DNA of 40,981 bases, taken from contig JAZKZE010000105.1 of the NCBI GenBank assembly GCA_045612485.1, positions 1 through 40,981 on the forward strand. Direction: 5' to 3'. Made by a program: the position numbers and the translations under genes. This document shows positions 24,702-31,142 of the stretch, one piece after another (the stretch's first letter is position 1; the number at the start of each line of letters is the position of its first letter). The notes below the pieces were generated by a model. That model searched no databases, was not told where the DNA came from, and was given only the letters and a program-made list of their open reading frames with translations. Source of the DNA: RGIG5327 sp045612485. GTDB taxonomy: Bacteria; Verrucomicrobiota; Lentisphaeria; Victivallales; UBA1829.

Positions 24702-25382
24702 ATGAAAATACTTGAATTATTCGCAGGCACGAGATCGATCGGCAGAGCGTTTGAAGCGCAGGGGCACGAGGTTTTCTCCGTTGAATGGGACAAAGACTTC
24801 GAGAATATCGACTGGCACGAGGACATCTCGAAGATCACCGCTGCCGACATATTGGAACGCTTCGGCAAGCCGGACGTAATCTGGGCAAGCCCGGACTGTA
24901 CCAGTTATTCAGTGATGGCTATTTCTTATCATAGAGAGAAAGAACCCAACGGCAATCTGAAAGCAAAGACGGAATACGCTAAATTCTGCGACCGGACAAA
25001 CGCCCATGTTATCGATCTCATCCGTGAACTTGCCCCGAAATACTGGTTTATTGAAAATCCGCGCGGAGGATTGCGGAAAATGGACTTTATGCAGGGATTG
25101 CCACGCTATACAGTGACTTACTGCCAATATGGAGAGCGCAGACAGAAGCCAACAGACATCTGGACGAATCACCCCTACCCGATGTTCAAGCCGATGTGTG
25201 GGCGCGGCGATAGTTGCCACGATGCGGCACCAAGGGGCAGCAAGACAGGCGGAACGCAAGGGATCAAAGGCGCAAAAGACCGGAGCAGAATTCCGGATTT
25301 GCTCTGTCGGCACATTGTGGATATTTGCGAAATGACCGACTGCGAGATCCAGGGGCAACTTGCGAAATTTGAACTTGTTTAA
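24702..25382 (+). CDS. Compact C5-cytosine methyltransferase-like protein
   Basis: The 226-residue protein shows C5-MTase-type motifs: ILELFAGTRSIGRAF (motif I), VIWASPDCTSYSV (motif IV, with Cys66 as candidate nucleophile; PDC where classic enzymes have PPC), WFIENPRGGL (motif VI, ENP) and QKPTDIWTN (motif VIII-like). It lacks the long target-recognition region of standard enzymes, so substrate choice is unclear. It may modify phage DNA against restriction. A full-length second C5 enzyme is encoded at 38804. Confidence 0.82.
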   Translation: MKILELFAGTRSIGRAFEAQGHEVFSVEWDKDFENIDWHEDISKITAADILERFGKPDVIWASPDCTSYSVMAISYHREKEPNGNLKAKTEYAKFCDRTNAHVIDLIRELAPKYWFIENPRGGLRKMDFMQGLPRYTVTYCQYGERRQKPTDIWTNHPYPMFKPMCGRGDSCHDAAPRGSKTGGTQGIKGAKDRSRIPDLLCRHIVDICEMTDCEIQGQLAKFELV

Positions 25383-25403
25383 ATTTCCAATAGGTGGTAC
25401 AAT
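25375..25403 (+). promoter_or_regulatory. Probable promoter of the 25452 gene
   Basis: TTGTTT, 17-bp spacer, TACAAT (25398-25403). Transcription would start near 25410, downstream of the ATG at 25404, which favours the ATG at 25452 for the following gene. Confidence 0.5.
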
Positions 25404-25451
25404 ATGCTCAAGACAAAAGAACGAACCGGAAACGGCAAGGGGGATAATGCA

Positions 25452-25631
25452 ATGACTGTTAAAGTAACATGTTATCGTGAGACGGAAACTTATCCGTCAG
25501 CAAAAGCGGCGATTGAACATTTCACTGAAGGAATGTGGAGTTGTGATCCGCGGTCAAGTGAGTACCGCAGATATGAGCTTATAGTTGAGAGGTTACAAGA
25601 GGGACAAACCGAAGTGGACGACGAAGAATAA
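25452..25631 (+). CDS. Small conserved phage protein (59 aa)
   Basis: The 59-residue product reads VKVTCYRETETYPSAKAAIEHFTEGMWSCDPRSSEYRRYELIVERL. Short proteins with the pattern EGMxSCDPxSSEYRRYExIV are widespread in gut phages; function unknown. The start at 25452 has AAGGGGG upstream; a 16-residue longer form from 25404 is possible but lies before the likely transcription start. Confidence 0.78.
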   Translation: MTVKVTCYRETETYPSAKAAIEHFTEGMWSCDPRSSEYRRYELIVERLQEGQTEVDDEE

Positions 25632-25636
25632 AAGAG

Positions 25637-25662
25637 AAGACCGGGAAACCGGTCTTTTTTTT
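25637..25662 (+). terminator. Intrinsic terminator
   Basis: AAGACCGG/CCGGTCTT with a GAAA loop and a T-run. It isolates the next transcription unit driven by P2. Confidence 0.93.
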
Positions 25663-25715
25663 GTGCTGAAAAACAAAAAAATTCAAAAAAAATGCAAAAT
25701 TTTTCACTTTTTCGC

Positions 25716-25745
25716 TTGACTTTACGAAAAACGGATATATATTAT
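25716..25745 (+). promoter_or_regulatory. Promoter P2 (TTGACT, 16-bp spacer, TATATT)
   Basis: TTGACT at 25716-25721 and TATATT at 25738-25743, spacer 16. The upstream A/T-rich tract is nearly identical to that before P3 (about 60 bp starting at the end of the previous terminator), including the string AAAAATGCAAAATTTTTCA. Confidence 0.82.
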
Positions 25746-25761
25746 GCTCCAGAAACCAAAA

Positions 25762-25790
25762 CAACCAAGCCGAATCGGCAGAAAGGACAA
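25762..25790 (+). promoter_or_regulatory. Conserved 5' leader element, copy 2
   Basis: CAACCAAGCCG, loop AAT, CGGCAGAAAGGACAA (hairpin 25769-25779). Stem and ribosome site identical to copies at 23247 and 32312; only the loop differs. Confidence 0.75.
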
Positions 25791-25797
25791 ATTGAAA

Positions 25798-26073
25798 ATG
25801 AAGTACGCAGTAGCAGTCGACCACAAAGCAGGATTCCGCAAAAACTGGACATTCATCAAGCTTGAAAACATCGACAAAGCGATGGCATTCGCAGAAGGTA
25901 CGATCAAAGGATTTGCAAAAGAAGAAGTTTATTGCATCCACATCATTAAAAAGGTCCGCAAGAACAAATGGGAAAGCATTGCAAGAATTTATCCCGGCGG
26001 AACAGTGGAAGACACGACCGAGGAAAAATATAACACATGGGAACTTGATGAAAAATGGGATTTTGAAGCCTAA
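25798..26073 (+). CDS. Small protein of unknown function, first gene of the P2 transcript
   Basis: A 91-residue mixed-charge protein (MKYAVAVDHKAGFRKNWTFI ... IHIIKKVRKNKWESIARIYPGG). The ATG at 25798 is set by the AGAAAGGACAA leader. No family recognised. It has the same context as the 23282 gene: promoter, leader hairpin, small gene, then the identical GAAA-loop hairpin. Confidence 0.75.
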   Translation: MKYAVAVDHKAGFRKNWTFIKLENIDKAMAFAEGTIKGFAKEEVYCIHIIKKVRKNKWESIARIYPGGTVEDTTEEKYNTWELDEKWDFEA

Positions 26074-26084
26074 AAAAACAAACC

Positions 26085-26102
26085 GCCGGGGGAAACCCCG
26101 GC
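26085..26102 (+). repeat. GAAA-loop hairpin, second copy
   Basis: GCCGGGG, loop GAAA, CCCCGGC; identical to 23597-23614. In both places it follows the first small gene of a P-type transcript and precedes the second gene. Confidence 0.8.
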
Positions 26103-26128
26103 AACCTCAACATAAAGGACCCCGAACA

Positions 26129-26368
26129 ATGGCAACAAACAAAATTGAACTGATCGACTATGTGAACGTTACCGGAAGACTTGGCGGCTACGGCGTGCCG
26201 GAGCTGAAAGGCTATGATGCAGAAGACAACGAATATCTGCTTGAATTGGACATATACGAGACCGCAACAGCGAACTGGAACAGATTCAAGAACAAATTCA
26301 GAATGGCAAATAAAAAAGAATTCTTTGCGGAATTCGCAAAAGCGAAAACCGACATTTTCAGAAAATAA
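26129..26368 (+). CDS. Small protein of unknown function (79 aa)
   Basis: The 79-residue product reads IELIDYVNVTGRLGGYGVPEL at the start and has a helical, basic end (NRFKNKFRMANKKEFFAEFAKAKTDIF). Preceded by AAAGGACC. No family recognised; positioned with recombination genes. Confidence 0.72.
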   Translation: MATNKIELIDYVNVTGRLGGYGVPELKGYDAEDNEYLLELDIYETATANWNRFKNKFRMANKKEFFAEFAKAKTDIFRK

Positions 26369-26396
26369 AAATCACTCAACACAAGGAGAAACAACA

Positions 26397-27290
26397 ATGG
26401 CAAAAAACGAAATCCAGAGAGCCAGTAATCCGCTGGCACAAACAAACAACTTCGCAACTGCAACGCAAGACAACACCATGGGCGCAGTCGTAAGCGCGGG
26501 AGAGATGGCAAGAGTACAAGCCCAGCTTGTATATGCTGCGAACCGCCCGCGTAATGAAGTCAAGGCAGTGGAACGTATGCTGACAGCCTTTCAGCGTCCC
26601 AGCCTTGCAAAGGTCGCAGTCTATCAGTACGGCAGAGGCGGAACGGACATTACAGGGCTTTCCATCCGGGCGGCTGAAGCAATGGCGACAGCATGGGGCA
26701 ATATTGACTTCGGACTGCGTGAGATCGAGCAGAAGAACGGGGAAAGCACCGTCGAGGCTTACGCCTGGGACCTTGAAACAAACGTGCGCCGGGCGATCAC
26801 TTTCCGCGTACCGCATTACAGAGATACACGATCCGGAAGAATCAAACTTGAAGACGGACGGGATATTTACGAATTGGTGGCGAATAACGGCAGTCGCCGG
26901 GTCCGTGCTTGCATACTTGCGGTATTGCCGCGCGACATTCAAGAAGCAGTGGAGAATCAAGTCAAGGAGACCATGAAGGCGGCTTTTGACATTACACCGG
27001 AATTACTTAAAGAATGGCTTGCAGCCTTCGAAGCGGTAAATGTCACGAAAGCAATGTTGGAAGCCTACATCCAGCGGAATTGGGACGCTATCACACCGGC
27101 ACAGCTGACCGGATTAATCGCCAAGTATAACGCGATCTGCGACGGCATGGCGAAGCCTTCGGACTTCTTCGAGGAACCGGCCGCACCGGCAAGCAAGAAG
27201 CCGGCAACGCTGGCGGATAAGGCAAAGGCCGCCGCCGCCGTGACAGACGGGAAAGAACCGGAACAGCAACAGAAGGACGGCTTGCTTTGA
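26397..27290 (+). CDS. Putative single-strand annealing/recombination protein
   Basis: The 297-residue protein has the conserved core of a phage family found beside recombination genes: EVKAVERMLTAFQRPSLAKV, YGRGGTDITGLSIRAAEAMA, GNIDFGLREIEQKNGESTVE and NNGSRRVRACILAVLPRDIQEA. The C-terminus is Ala/Lys-rich and flexible. Its place between YqaJ exonuclease and SSB suggests it is the annealing partner (RecT-like role), but I infer this from context rather than from a proven RecT fold. The ATG at 26397 has a CAAGGAG site. Confidence 0.7.
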   Translation: MAKNEIQRASNPLAQTNNFATATQDNTMGAVVSAGEMARVQAQLVYAANRPRNEVKAVERMLTAFQRPSLAKVAVYQYGRGGTDITGLSIRAAEAMATAWGNIDFGLREIEQKNGESTVEAYAWDLETNVRRAITFRVPHYRDTRSGRIKLEDGRDIYELVANNGSRRVRACILAVLPRDIQEAVENQVKETMKAAFDITPELLKEWLAAFEAVNVTKAMLEAYIQRNWDAITPAQLTGLIAKYNAICDGMAKPSDFFEEPAAPASKKPATLADKAKAAAAVTDGKEPEQQQKDGLL

Positions 27291-27556
27291 ATATCAAGAA
27301 GAATATAACGTTCGACGAATTGCACTTTGTCGGACTGACCGACAGGCAGATTGGCGTCGTACTGGCAGCCTTCGACAGCTACATCCGGAGACTGCGGCGG
27401 GACGCTCTGCACATCGAACGGCAGATTGAAGAATTGAACAACGCCGGACAATACGCGATTGCAATGGGCAAGTCACGGGATCTTATGGCTAAACAGTCAA
27501 GAATTGACGCGGCGTTGATCGTCCGCGAAATTGTAGAAGGAGCAAAAAAAAAATGA
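27287..27556 (+). CDS. Small helical protein between annealing protein and SSB (TTG start)
   Basis: The 89-residue helical protein (NIKKNITFDELHFVGLTDRQ ... LNNAGQYAIAMGKSRDLMAKQ) probably starts at TTG 27287, which overlaps the upstream TGA; AGAAGGAC lies about 10 bases before. No ATG occurs before residue 59. It ends in GGAGCA followed by an A10 run that forms both its Lys codons and the SSB start. Function unknown; probably a recombination or replication accessory. Confidence 0.65.
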   Translation: MNIKKNITFDELHFVGLTDRQIGVVLAAFDSYIRRLRRDALHIERQIEELNNAGQYAIAMGKSRDLMAKQSRIDAALIVREIVEGAKKK

Positions 27557-28080
27557 GCGCAAGTTTTCAAAAATATATCTGCATGGGTAATTTGACCAAA
27601 GAACCACAAACAAGATACACACCCGGCGGAATGGCGGTATGTGAATTTACCGTTGCCATCAATGGTGCGAGAAAAGAAGATCCGGTATATTATGCCCCGG
27701 TCGTCGTATTCGGCAAGACTGGCGAGGCTTGCCAGCGTTATCTGGGCAAGGGATCATCCGTCATGGTCGATGGCAGATTACAGACGGACGAATGGGAAGA
27801 CCGGCAATCCGGTCAGAAACGCAGCAGAACGCGCGTTATTGCCGAGAACGTGCGATTTATCGGGTCACGCACTGAAACGCAGCAGAACGCGCAGAACGGC
27901 GCAAATCAGGGCTATTCCGCGCCAGCTCCGACGCCTTCAGCTCCCAGACCTCAAGCACCGAGACCGGCTGCACCGTATCCCGGCGGGCATCAATACGGGC
28001 GGGACATGGTCCCAGGTGCTGCACCTACACCGCCAGCACCTCCGGAAGAGCCGGAAGCGGCTGACGATATTCCGTTTTGA
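27553..28080 (+). CDS. ssb: Single-stranded DNA-binding protein
   Basis: The 175-residue product has an OB-fold N-terminal domain (YICMGNLTKEPQTRYTPGGMAVCEFTVAIN ... VDGRLQTDEWEDRQSG) and a Pro/Ala-rich flexible linker ending in the acidic tip EEPEAADDIPF, which in bacterial SSBs binds partner proteins. It protects phage single strands during recombination and replication. Confidence 0.95.
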   Translation: MSASFQKYICMGNLTKEPQTRYTPGGMAVCEFTVAINGARKEDPVYYAPVVVFGKTGEACQRYLGKGSSVMVDGRLQTDEWEDRQSGQKRSRTRVIAENVRFIGSRTETQQNAQNGANQGYSAPAPTPSAPRPQAPRPAAPYPGGHQYGRDMVPGAAPTPPAPPEEPEAADDIPF

Positions 28081-28099
28081 TATTTTTTCAGTTTTTCGC

Positions 28100-28127
28100 T
28101 TGACATTCTAAAAAGCAAAGATATATT
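28100..28127 (+). promoter_or_regulatory. Promoter P4 (TTGACA, 16-bp spacer, TATATT)
   Basis: A full-consensus TTGACA (28100-28105), 16-bp spacer and TATATT (28122-28127), preceded by TTTTTCGC as in P2 and P3. It drives the replication genes. Confidence 0.85.
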
Positions 28128-28131
28128 AATT

Positions 28132-28186
28132 GGTCAGCGGATAGCGCGACGGCGCGAAAAGCGGACTCCTGACCGCCTGCCGCTGA
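28132..28186 (+). promoter_or_regulatory. Structured 5' leader with mutually exclusive pairings
   Basis: GGTCAG (28132-28137) can pair with CTGACC (28169-28174), or TCAGCGG (28134-28140) can pair with CCGCTGA (28180-28186); both use CAG at 28135-28137, so only one forms. Inner stems CGCG/CGCG (28145-28156) and GCGG/CCGC (28161-28164 with 28173-28176) also exist. The leader precedes an AGGAGG ribosome site. A switch or attenuator role is inferred. Confidence 0.5.
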
Positions 28187-28225
28187 ATTTTTCACTCAGG
28201 ACACAAAATCACAGGAGGTTTTGAC

Positions 28226-28525
28226 ATGCAGAGGGAATCATTTGTTTTTTATCGCTCCTTTTTTGAAGCGATAGAATCGCTCCCGAAATCCAAACAGCTG
28301 GAAGTTTACAGAGCCATCGCGCAATTTGCCCTTGACGGCAAAGAACCGCAAATTTCTGGAATTTCTCAAGCGATTTTTTCAATGGCACGCCCGACGATTG
28401 AAAAAAATCAAAAAAAGTATGAAAACGGCTGCAAAGGAGCAAAAAGCGGTTTTTTAGGCGCGGAGTATGGAAAACGAGGTGGAAGACCTCCAAAAAATAA
28501 CCCCCCAAAAACCCCCGTATACTGA
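28226..28525 (+). CDS. Replication protein, N-terminal part (DUF6291-like), frame 1
   Basis: The 99-residue product starts with the pattern of phage replication/initiation proteins (FVFYRSFFEAIESLPKSKQLEVYRAIAQFALDGKEP ... GGRPPKNNPPKTP). Members I know continue in one frame into a Thr/Asp/Val-rich linker and a C-terminal helical domain. Here that continuation is in the +1 frame, at 28467-28883, and this frame stops 3 codons after runs of C6, A5 and C5. A strong AGGAGG site supports the ATG. Could be completed by a +1 shift on CCC, or be a broken gene. Confidence 0.75.
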   Translation: MQRESFVFYRSFFEAIESLPKSKQLEVYRAIAQFALDGKEPQISGISQAIFSMARPTIEKNQKKYENGCKGAKSGFLGAEYGKRGGRPPKNNPPKTPVY

Positions 28526-28883
28526 TACTGTAACTGATACTGTTACTGTTACTGATACTGAAGAAGAAAAGAATATAAAGAAAATCACCCCTGCCGGTTC
28601 ATACCCGCAAACCGTGGAAGACGTTCTGAAGATAGCAGCGTCACCGTTCTGCGGTATGAAATGCACGCAAATACAGGCGGAAGTATATCTGGCGAATAGG
28701 AAGGCGACGGCCTGGGAAGACGCAGCACGCCGGAAGATCATGCCCGGCAATGTGCCGTATGACCTGAAACGCTGGCTGATACGCGAACAGCAGCTGAATA
28801 ATAACAACAAAACAAAGGATTACAGCAATGGACAGAACCTTTCAAACAACCCTGCAGACTTTGAGTTCAGTGGCGAATATTAA
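28467..28883 (+). CDS. Replication protein, C-terminal part, +1 frame
   Basis: This frame carries the linker (DTVTDTVTVTDTEEEKN) and a helical domain (SYPQTVEDVLKIAASPFCGMKCTQIQAEVYLANRKATAWEDAARRKI ... YDLKRWLIREQQ) that normally follow the upstream N-terminal domain. The ATG at 28467 has no good ribosome site, so expression by frameshift from the upstream ORF is more likely than independent start. It overlaps the loader gene by 56 bases. Likely acts with the DnaC-like protein in replication start. Confidence 0.65.
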   Translation: MENEVEDLQKITPQKPPYTDTVTDTVTVTDTEEEKNIKKITPAGSYPQTVEDVLKIAASPFCGMKCTQIQAEVYLANRKATAWEDAARRKIMPGNVPYDLKRWLIREQQLNNNNKTKDYSNGQNLSNNPADFEFSGEY

Positions 28884-29463
28884 ACCGGCGGAAGAATGGA
28901 AAAACATTCTGCCGTATGTTACAGCAGATATTCAGGCGGCGGGACTGGATATTGACCCCGTAAAGCTGCCGGAGTATATGGCAAAGGCATACACGCAGGA
29001 ATCAAACGGAAACCGGGGCTTTATCCTTTATGGCGGCGTCGGAAGCGGAAAAACGCTCAGGGCGCAATTCCTGGCAAACATCACGGGGATAAAGATTCTC
29101 AACGCGCGGGAAATGTGCGCCGCATGGCGGGATATGGAAGGCAACGACTCAGACTTCCAAGAATACTGCCTTGCGGATGGCGTCCGATATTCAACCGTAC
29201 CGCGATACTTCCATGACCTTATAATCGACGATCTGGGGACCGAGGCTGTGACCTATAATTCATACGGAACGGCCGTGGATGTAATGACGGATGTAATTCT
29301 GCCGATGCGGTACTCTCAATTCCCGCGCTGGCGGACATTCTTTACCACCAACTTGACGAAAAACCAACTCCGGAACCGATACGGGGAACGGGTATATTCC
29401 CGACTTAATGAGATGTGCGTATTTATTCCGCTGACCCACACGGACCGGCGGATTCAGCAATAA
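28828..29463 (+). CDS. DnaC/IstB-like helicase-loader ATPase
   Basis: The 211-residue AAA+ protein has a Walker A GGVGSGKT (69-76), Walker B LIIDDLG (131-137), a sensor 1 TTNLT and an arginine-finger-type RYGERVYSRLNEMC. This is the DnaC/DnaI loader pattern. No phage DnaB helicase is seen, so it probably loads the host helicase on the phage origin. The start overlaps the end of the replication protein frame. Confidence 0.9.
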   Translation: MDRTFQTTLQTLSSVANIKPAEEWKNILPYVTADIQAAGLDIDPVKLPEYMAKAYTQESNGNRGFILYGGVGSGKTLRAQFLANITGIKILNAREMCAAWRDMEGNDSDFQEYCLADGVRYSTVPRYFHDLIIDDLGTEAVTYNSYGTAVDVMTDVILPMRYSQFPRWRTFFTTNLTKNQLRNRYGERVYSRLNEMCVFIPLTHTDRRIQQ

Positions 29464-29490
29464 TAAAAAACCGAACAAAGGAGCAAAAAC

Positions 29491-29718
29491 ATGAGAAACA
29501 AAGAAGAAATGCTTGCAAAGATCACCGACGCGGTAATTTCCGCGCTGAAGATCAAACTTGAACCGGGCGAGATTTGCCCGTGCTGTGGGCGGAAGAAAAG
29601 CAAAAAGACTATGACTGACGCTGCAATCGCAGCACGAAAAGCGAATATAATCAAGGCTATAGCTGCAAATCCGAAGAAACAGAAAGCAAAGGCGGCAAAA
29701 TGTCAACCTTCAGAGTGA
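29491..29718 (+). CDS. Small basic protein with CPCCGRK zinc-knuckle motif
   Basis: The 75-residue product has one CPCCGRK motif in a region that could bind zinc, then a Lys/Ala-rich helical tail. AAAGGAGC precedes the ATG. No family recognised; a nucleic-acid-binding role is possible. Overlaps the next gene by 19 bases. Confidence 0.7.
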   Translation: MRNKEEMLAKITDAVISALKIKLEPGEICPCCGRKKSKKTMTDAAIAARKANIIKAIAANPKKQKAKAAKCQPSE

Positions 29719-30035
29719 CGGAAGAACTGCACAACCTTATCACACGGACCGCGCTGCACGTCGGGCTTGATGCCTCAACAGTGATCAGGAAGACAGCGCG
29801 CGGAATCCGTCGGGGACGTCCGGTAGTACTTTTTCACGTCTCAGAAATGTACTACAAGAACCCCGGCAAGGTGATCCGGGTGCGGGATTTTTCGATGCCG
29901 CCTGGAATCGATCCGGAGCAATTCCGGAAACTGCTTGCCATGCGCTGCATGGAAGAACTTCAAAAAACAAAAATGCACCGCCCGCAATTCCGAGAAGTCG
30001 AGGGCGTGGACTACATCATCGAGGAGACAGAGTAA
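29700..30035 (+). CDS. Putative DNA-binding protein, ribbon-helix-helix-like (111 aa)
   Basis: The N-terminus (STFRVTEELHNLITRTALHVGLDASTVIRKTARG) fits a ribbon-helix-helix fold, followed by a beta segment and an acidic tail (VEGVDYIIEETE). It could be an early regulator. I do not recognise the exact family. The stop overlaps the next start. Confidence 0.65.
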   Translation: MSTFRVTEELHNLITRTALHVGLDASTVIRKTARGIRRGRPVVLFHVSEMYYKNPGKVIRVRDFSMPPGIDPEQFRKLLAMRCMEELQKTKMHRPQFREVEGVDYIIEETE

Positions 30036-30244
30036 TGGCGTGGAGTAAGGATCAGAAGCAAGCATACCAGCGGGAATACTGGGCGAGAAATAAAGACCGC
30101 TATAATTCGAGTAAGCGAATCCGGTATTATACGGATGCCGAATTCCGAGAAAAAGAAATCGCGCGGAAAATGCAAGGATACATTCCGCATCCGGTAAATC
30201 AGGGGCGCGACAAATCCGGTCGGTTTATGAAGGTGGCGCAATGA
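30035..30244 (+). CDS. Small basic protein (69 aa)
   Basis: The 69-residue protein is basic and aromatic (QAYQREYWARNKDRYNSSKRIRYYTDAEFREKEIARK), of a kind common in phage early regions; function unknown. Coupled to both neighbours by overlapping codons. Confidence 0.7.
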   Translation: MAWSKDQKQAYQREYWARNKDRYNSSKRIRYYTDAEFREKEIARKMQGYIPHPVNQGRDKSGRFMKVAQ

Positions 30245-30528
30245 TTGAGCAGGCAATCACACGCAAGGAGACGACCAGAACCGGAAGAGCCATCGGCAAG
30301 AAAAGTCGTGCCGAGATCAGTCTGAAGATAAACGATGAGGACCGGAACATCTCCCGTCTCTGGGAGACCGTCAAGCGGTATTATTCAAAGCGGAAGCAGA
30401 CCGCAGCAGAAACCGCCCGACGCGTCGTTTTGCGGGGACTTGCGGCAGAGCTTGAAGACATAACCATCCAGAAGGAGATCGAGGCAAGAGAAGCCGCAGA
30501 AAGCAAGCAAATGAGACTGTTTGAATAA
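30241..30528 (+). CDS. Small basic protein of unknown function (95 aa)
   Basis: The 95-residue protein is basic and helical (RKETTRTGRAIGKKSRAEIS ... QTAAETARRVVLRGLAAELEDI). It may bind nucleic acid; no family recognised. It ends the early operon at a bidirectional terminator. Confidence 0.7.
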   Translation: MIEQAITRKETTRTGRAIGKKSRAEISLKINDEDRNISRLWETVKRYYSKRKQTAAETARRVVLRGLAAELEDITIQKEIEAREAAESKQMRLFE

Positions 30529-30564
30529 AAAAAAGACCGGGATTTTTTCCCGGTCCTTTTTTTT
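30527..30564. terminator. Bidirectional terminator between convergent genes
   Basis: GACCGGGA/TCCCGGTC (30535-30542 with 30548-30555), flanked by an A-run before and a T-run after, so it can stop both the forward early operon and the reverse HTH gene. Confidence 0.92.
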
Positions 30565-30757
30565 ATTCTGCAAGACGGTCAATTTCTGCGCCGATATAGC
30601 GCAACAGTTGAGTAGAGTTTATGTAGTAACTCCACCTGCTGGAAGTCTTGACTGCCGTTCCGAATGGGAACTTGCCCTGCTGCAATCCGATCCGTATGAA
30701 TTGCTCCGATACTCCCATAAGGGCGGCAGCTTGCTTCACCGTCAATCTGTTATTCAT
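30563..30757 (-). CDS. Excisionase/MerR-like HTH protein
   Basis: The only clear reverse-strand gene. The 64-residue product RLTVKQAAALMGVSEQFIRIGLQQGKFPFGTAVKTSSRWSYYINSTQL is the small winged-HTH type often found in Bacillota phages. It lies next to the integrase and could be excisionase, or a lysogeny regulator. The reverse-strand ribosome site GGGAGGTG lies about 11 bases before its ATG. Confidence 0.85.
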   Translation of the reverse strand: MNNRLTVKQAAALMGVSEQFIRIGLQQGKFPFGTAVKTSSRWSYYINSTQLLRYIGAEIDRLAE

Positions 30758-31142
30758 TATGCGACACCTCCCCCCGGGGCATCTTCATTCTAGCACATAA
30801 AAGCATTAACACGGTGATGATGTTATTTTCCTAAAATAGTAATATTTAAGACTTTGCTAAAAAAGCAAACTTGCTATAAAGTTCTGTCAAGTTTTTCGTA
30901 CATGGCATTTATAAGACACGAAAACGCTGAAAATCCCCGCCGTTATTGAGTTTTAACAGGAATTGGGCTCTCCATTAAAAAGTTTTAAAGCAAGGCTTTA
31001 CCAATGTTTGTATCATGGCTTAATAGGGGCAAACTTGAAATCGTAATACACACTCAATACACAAAAAAACCTTTACTTTTCAGAAAAAACCCTTTATTGT
31101 GAAGTTATCCCAAAAACAGAAAATAAAGGAGTTTGAAAAAAT
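30758..31142. promoter_or_regulatory. Divergent lysogeny control region (no gene), candidate attP area
   Basis: A 385-base AT-rich gap. It holds an inverted repeat TTTGCT/AGCAAA (30853-30869), an extended -10 TGCTATAAA on the forward strand (30873-30880), TTGACA on the reverse strand (30885-30890), and two pairs of short direct repeats: AATACACA (31045-31052, 31056-31063) and AAAAAACC-[C]-TTTA (31064 and 31084 regions). The direct repeats could be integrase arm sites. I cannot identify the att core. Confidence 0.5.

Noticed and set aside
25404..25451. Earlier ATG for the 59-residue protein
   Set aside because: It lies directly at the -10 box of the likely promoter; the conserved part begins at 25452.
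27538..27560. Programmed slippage on the A10 run fusing the 89-residue protein to SSB
   Set aside because: SSB has its own ATG and an upstream AGGAG; a normal coupled start is enough.
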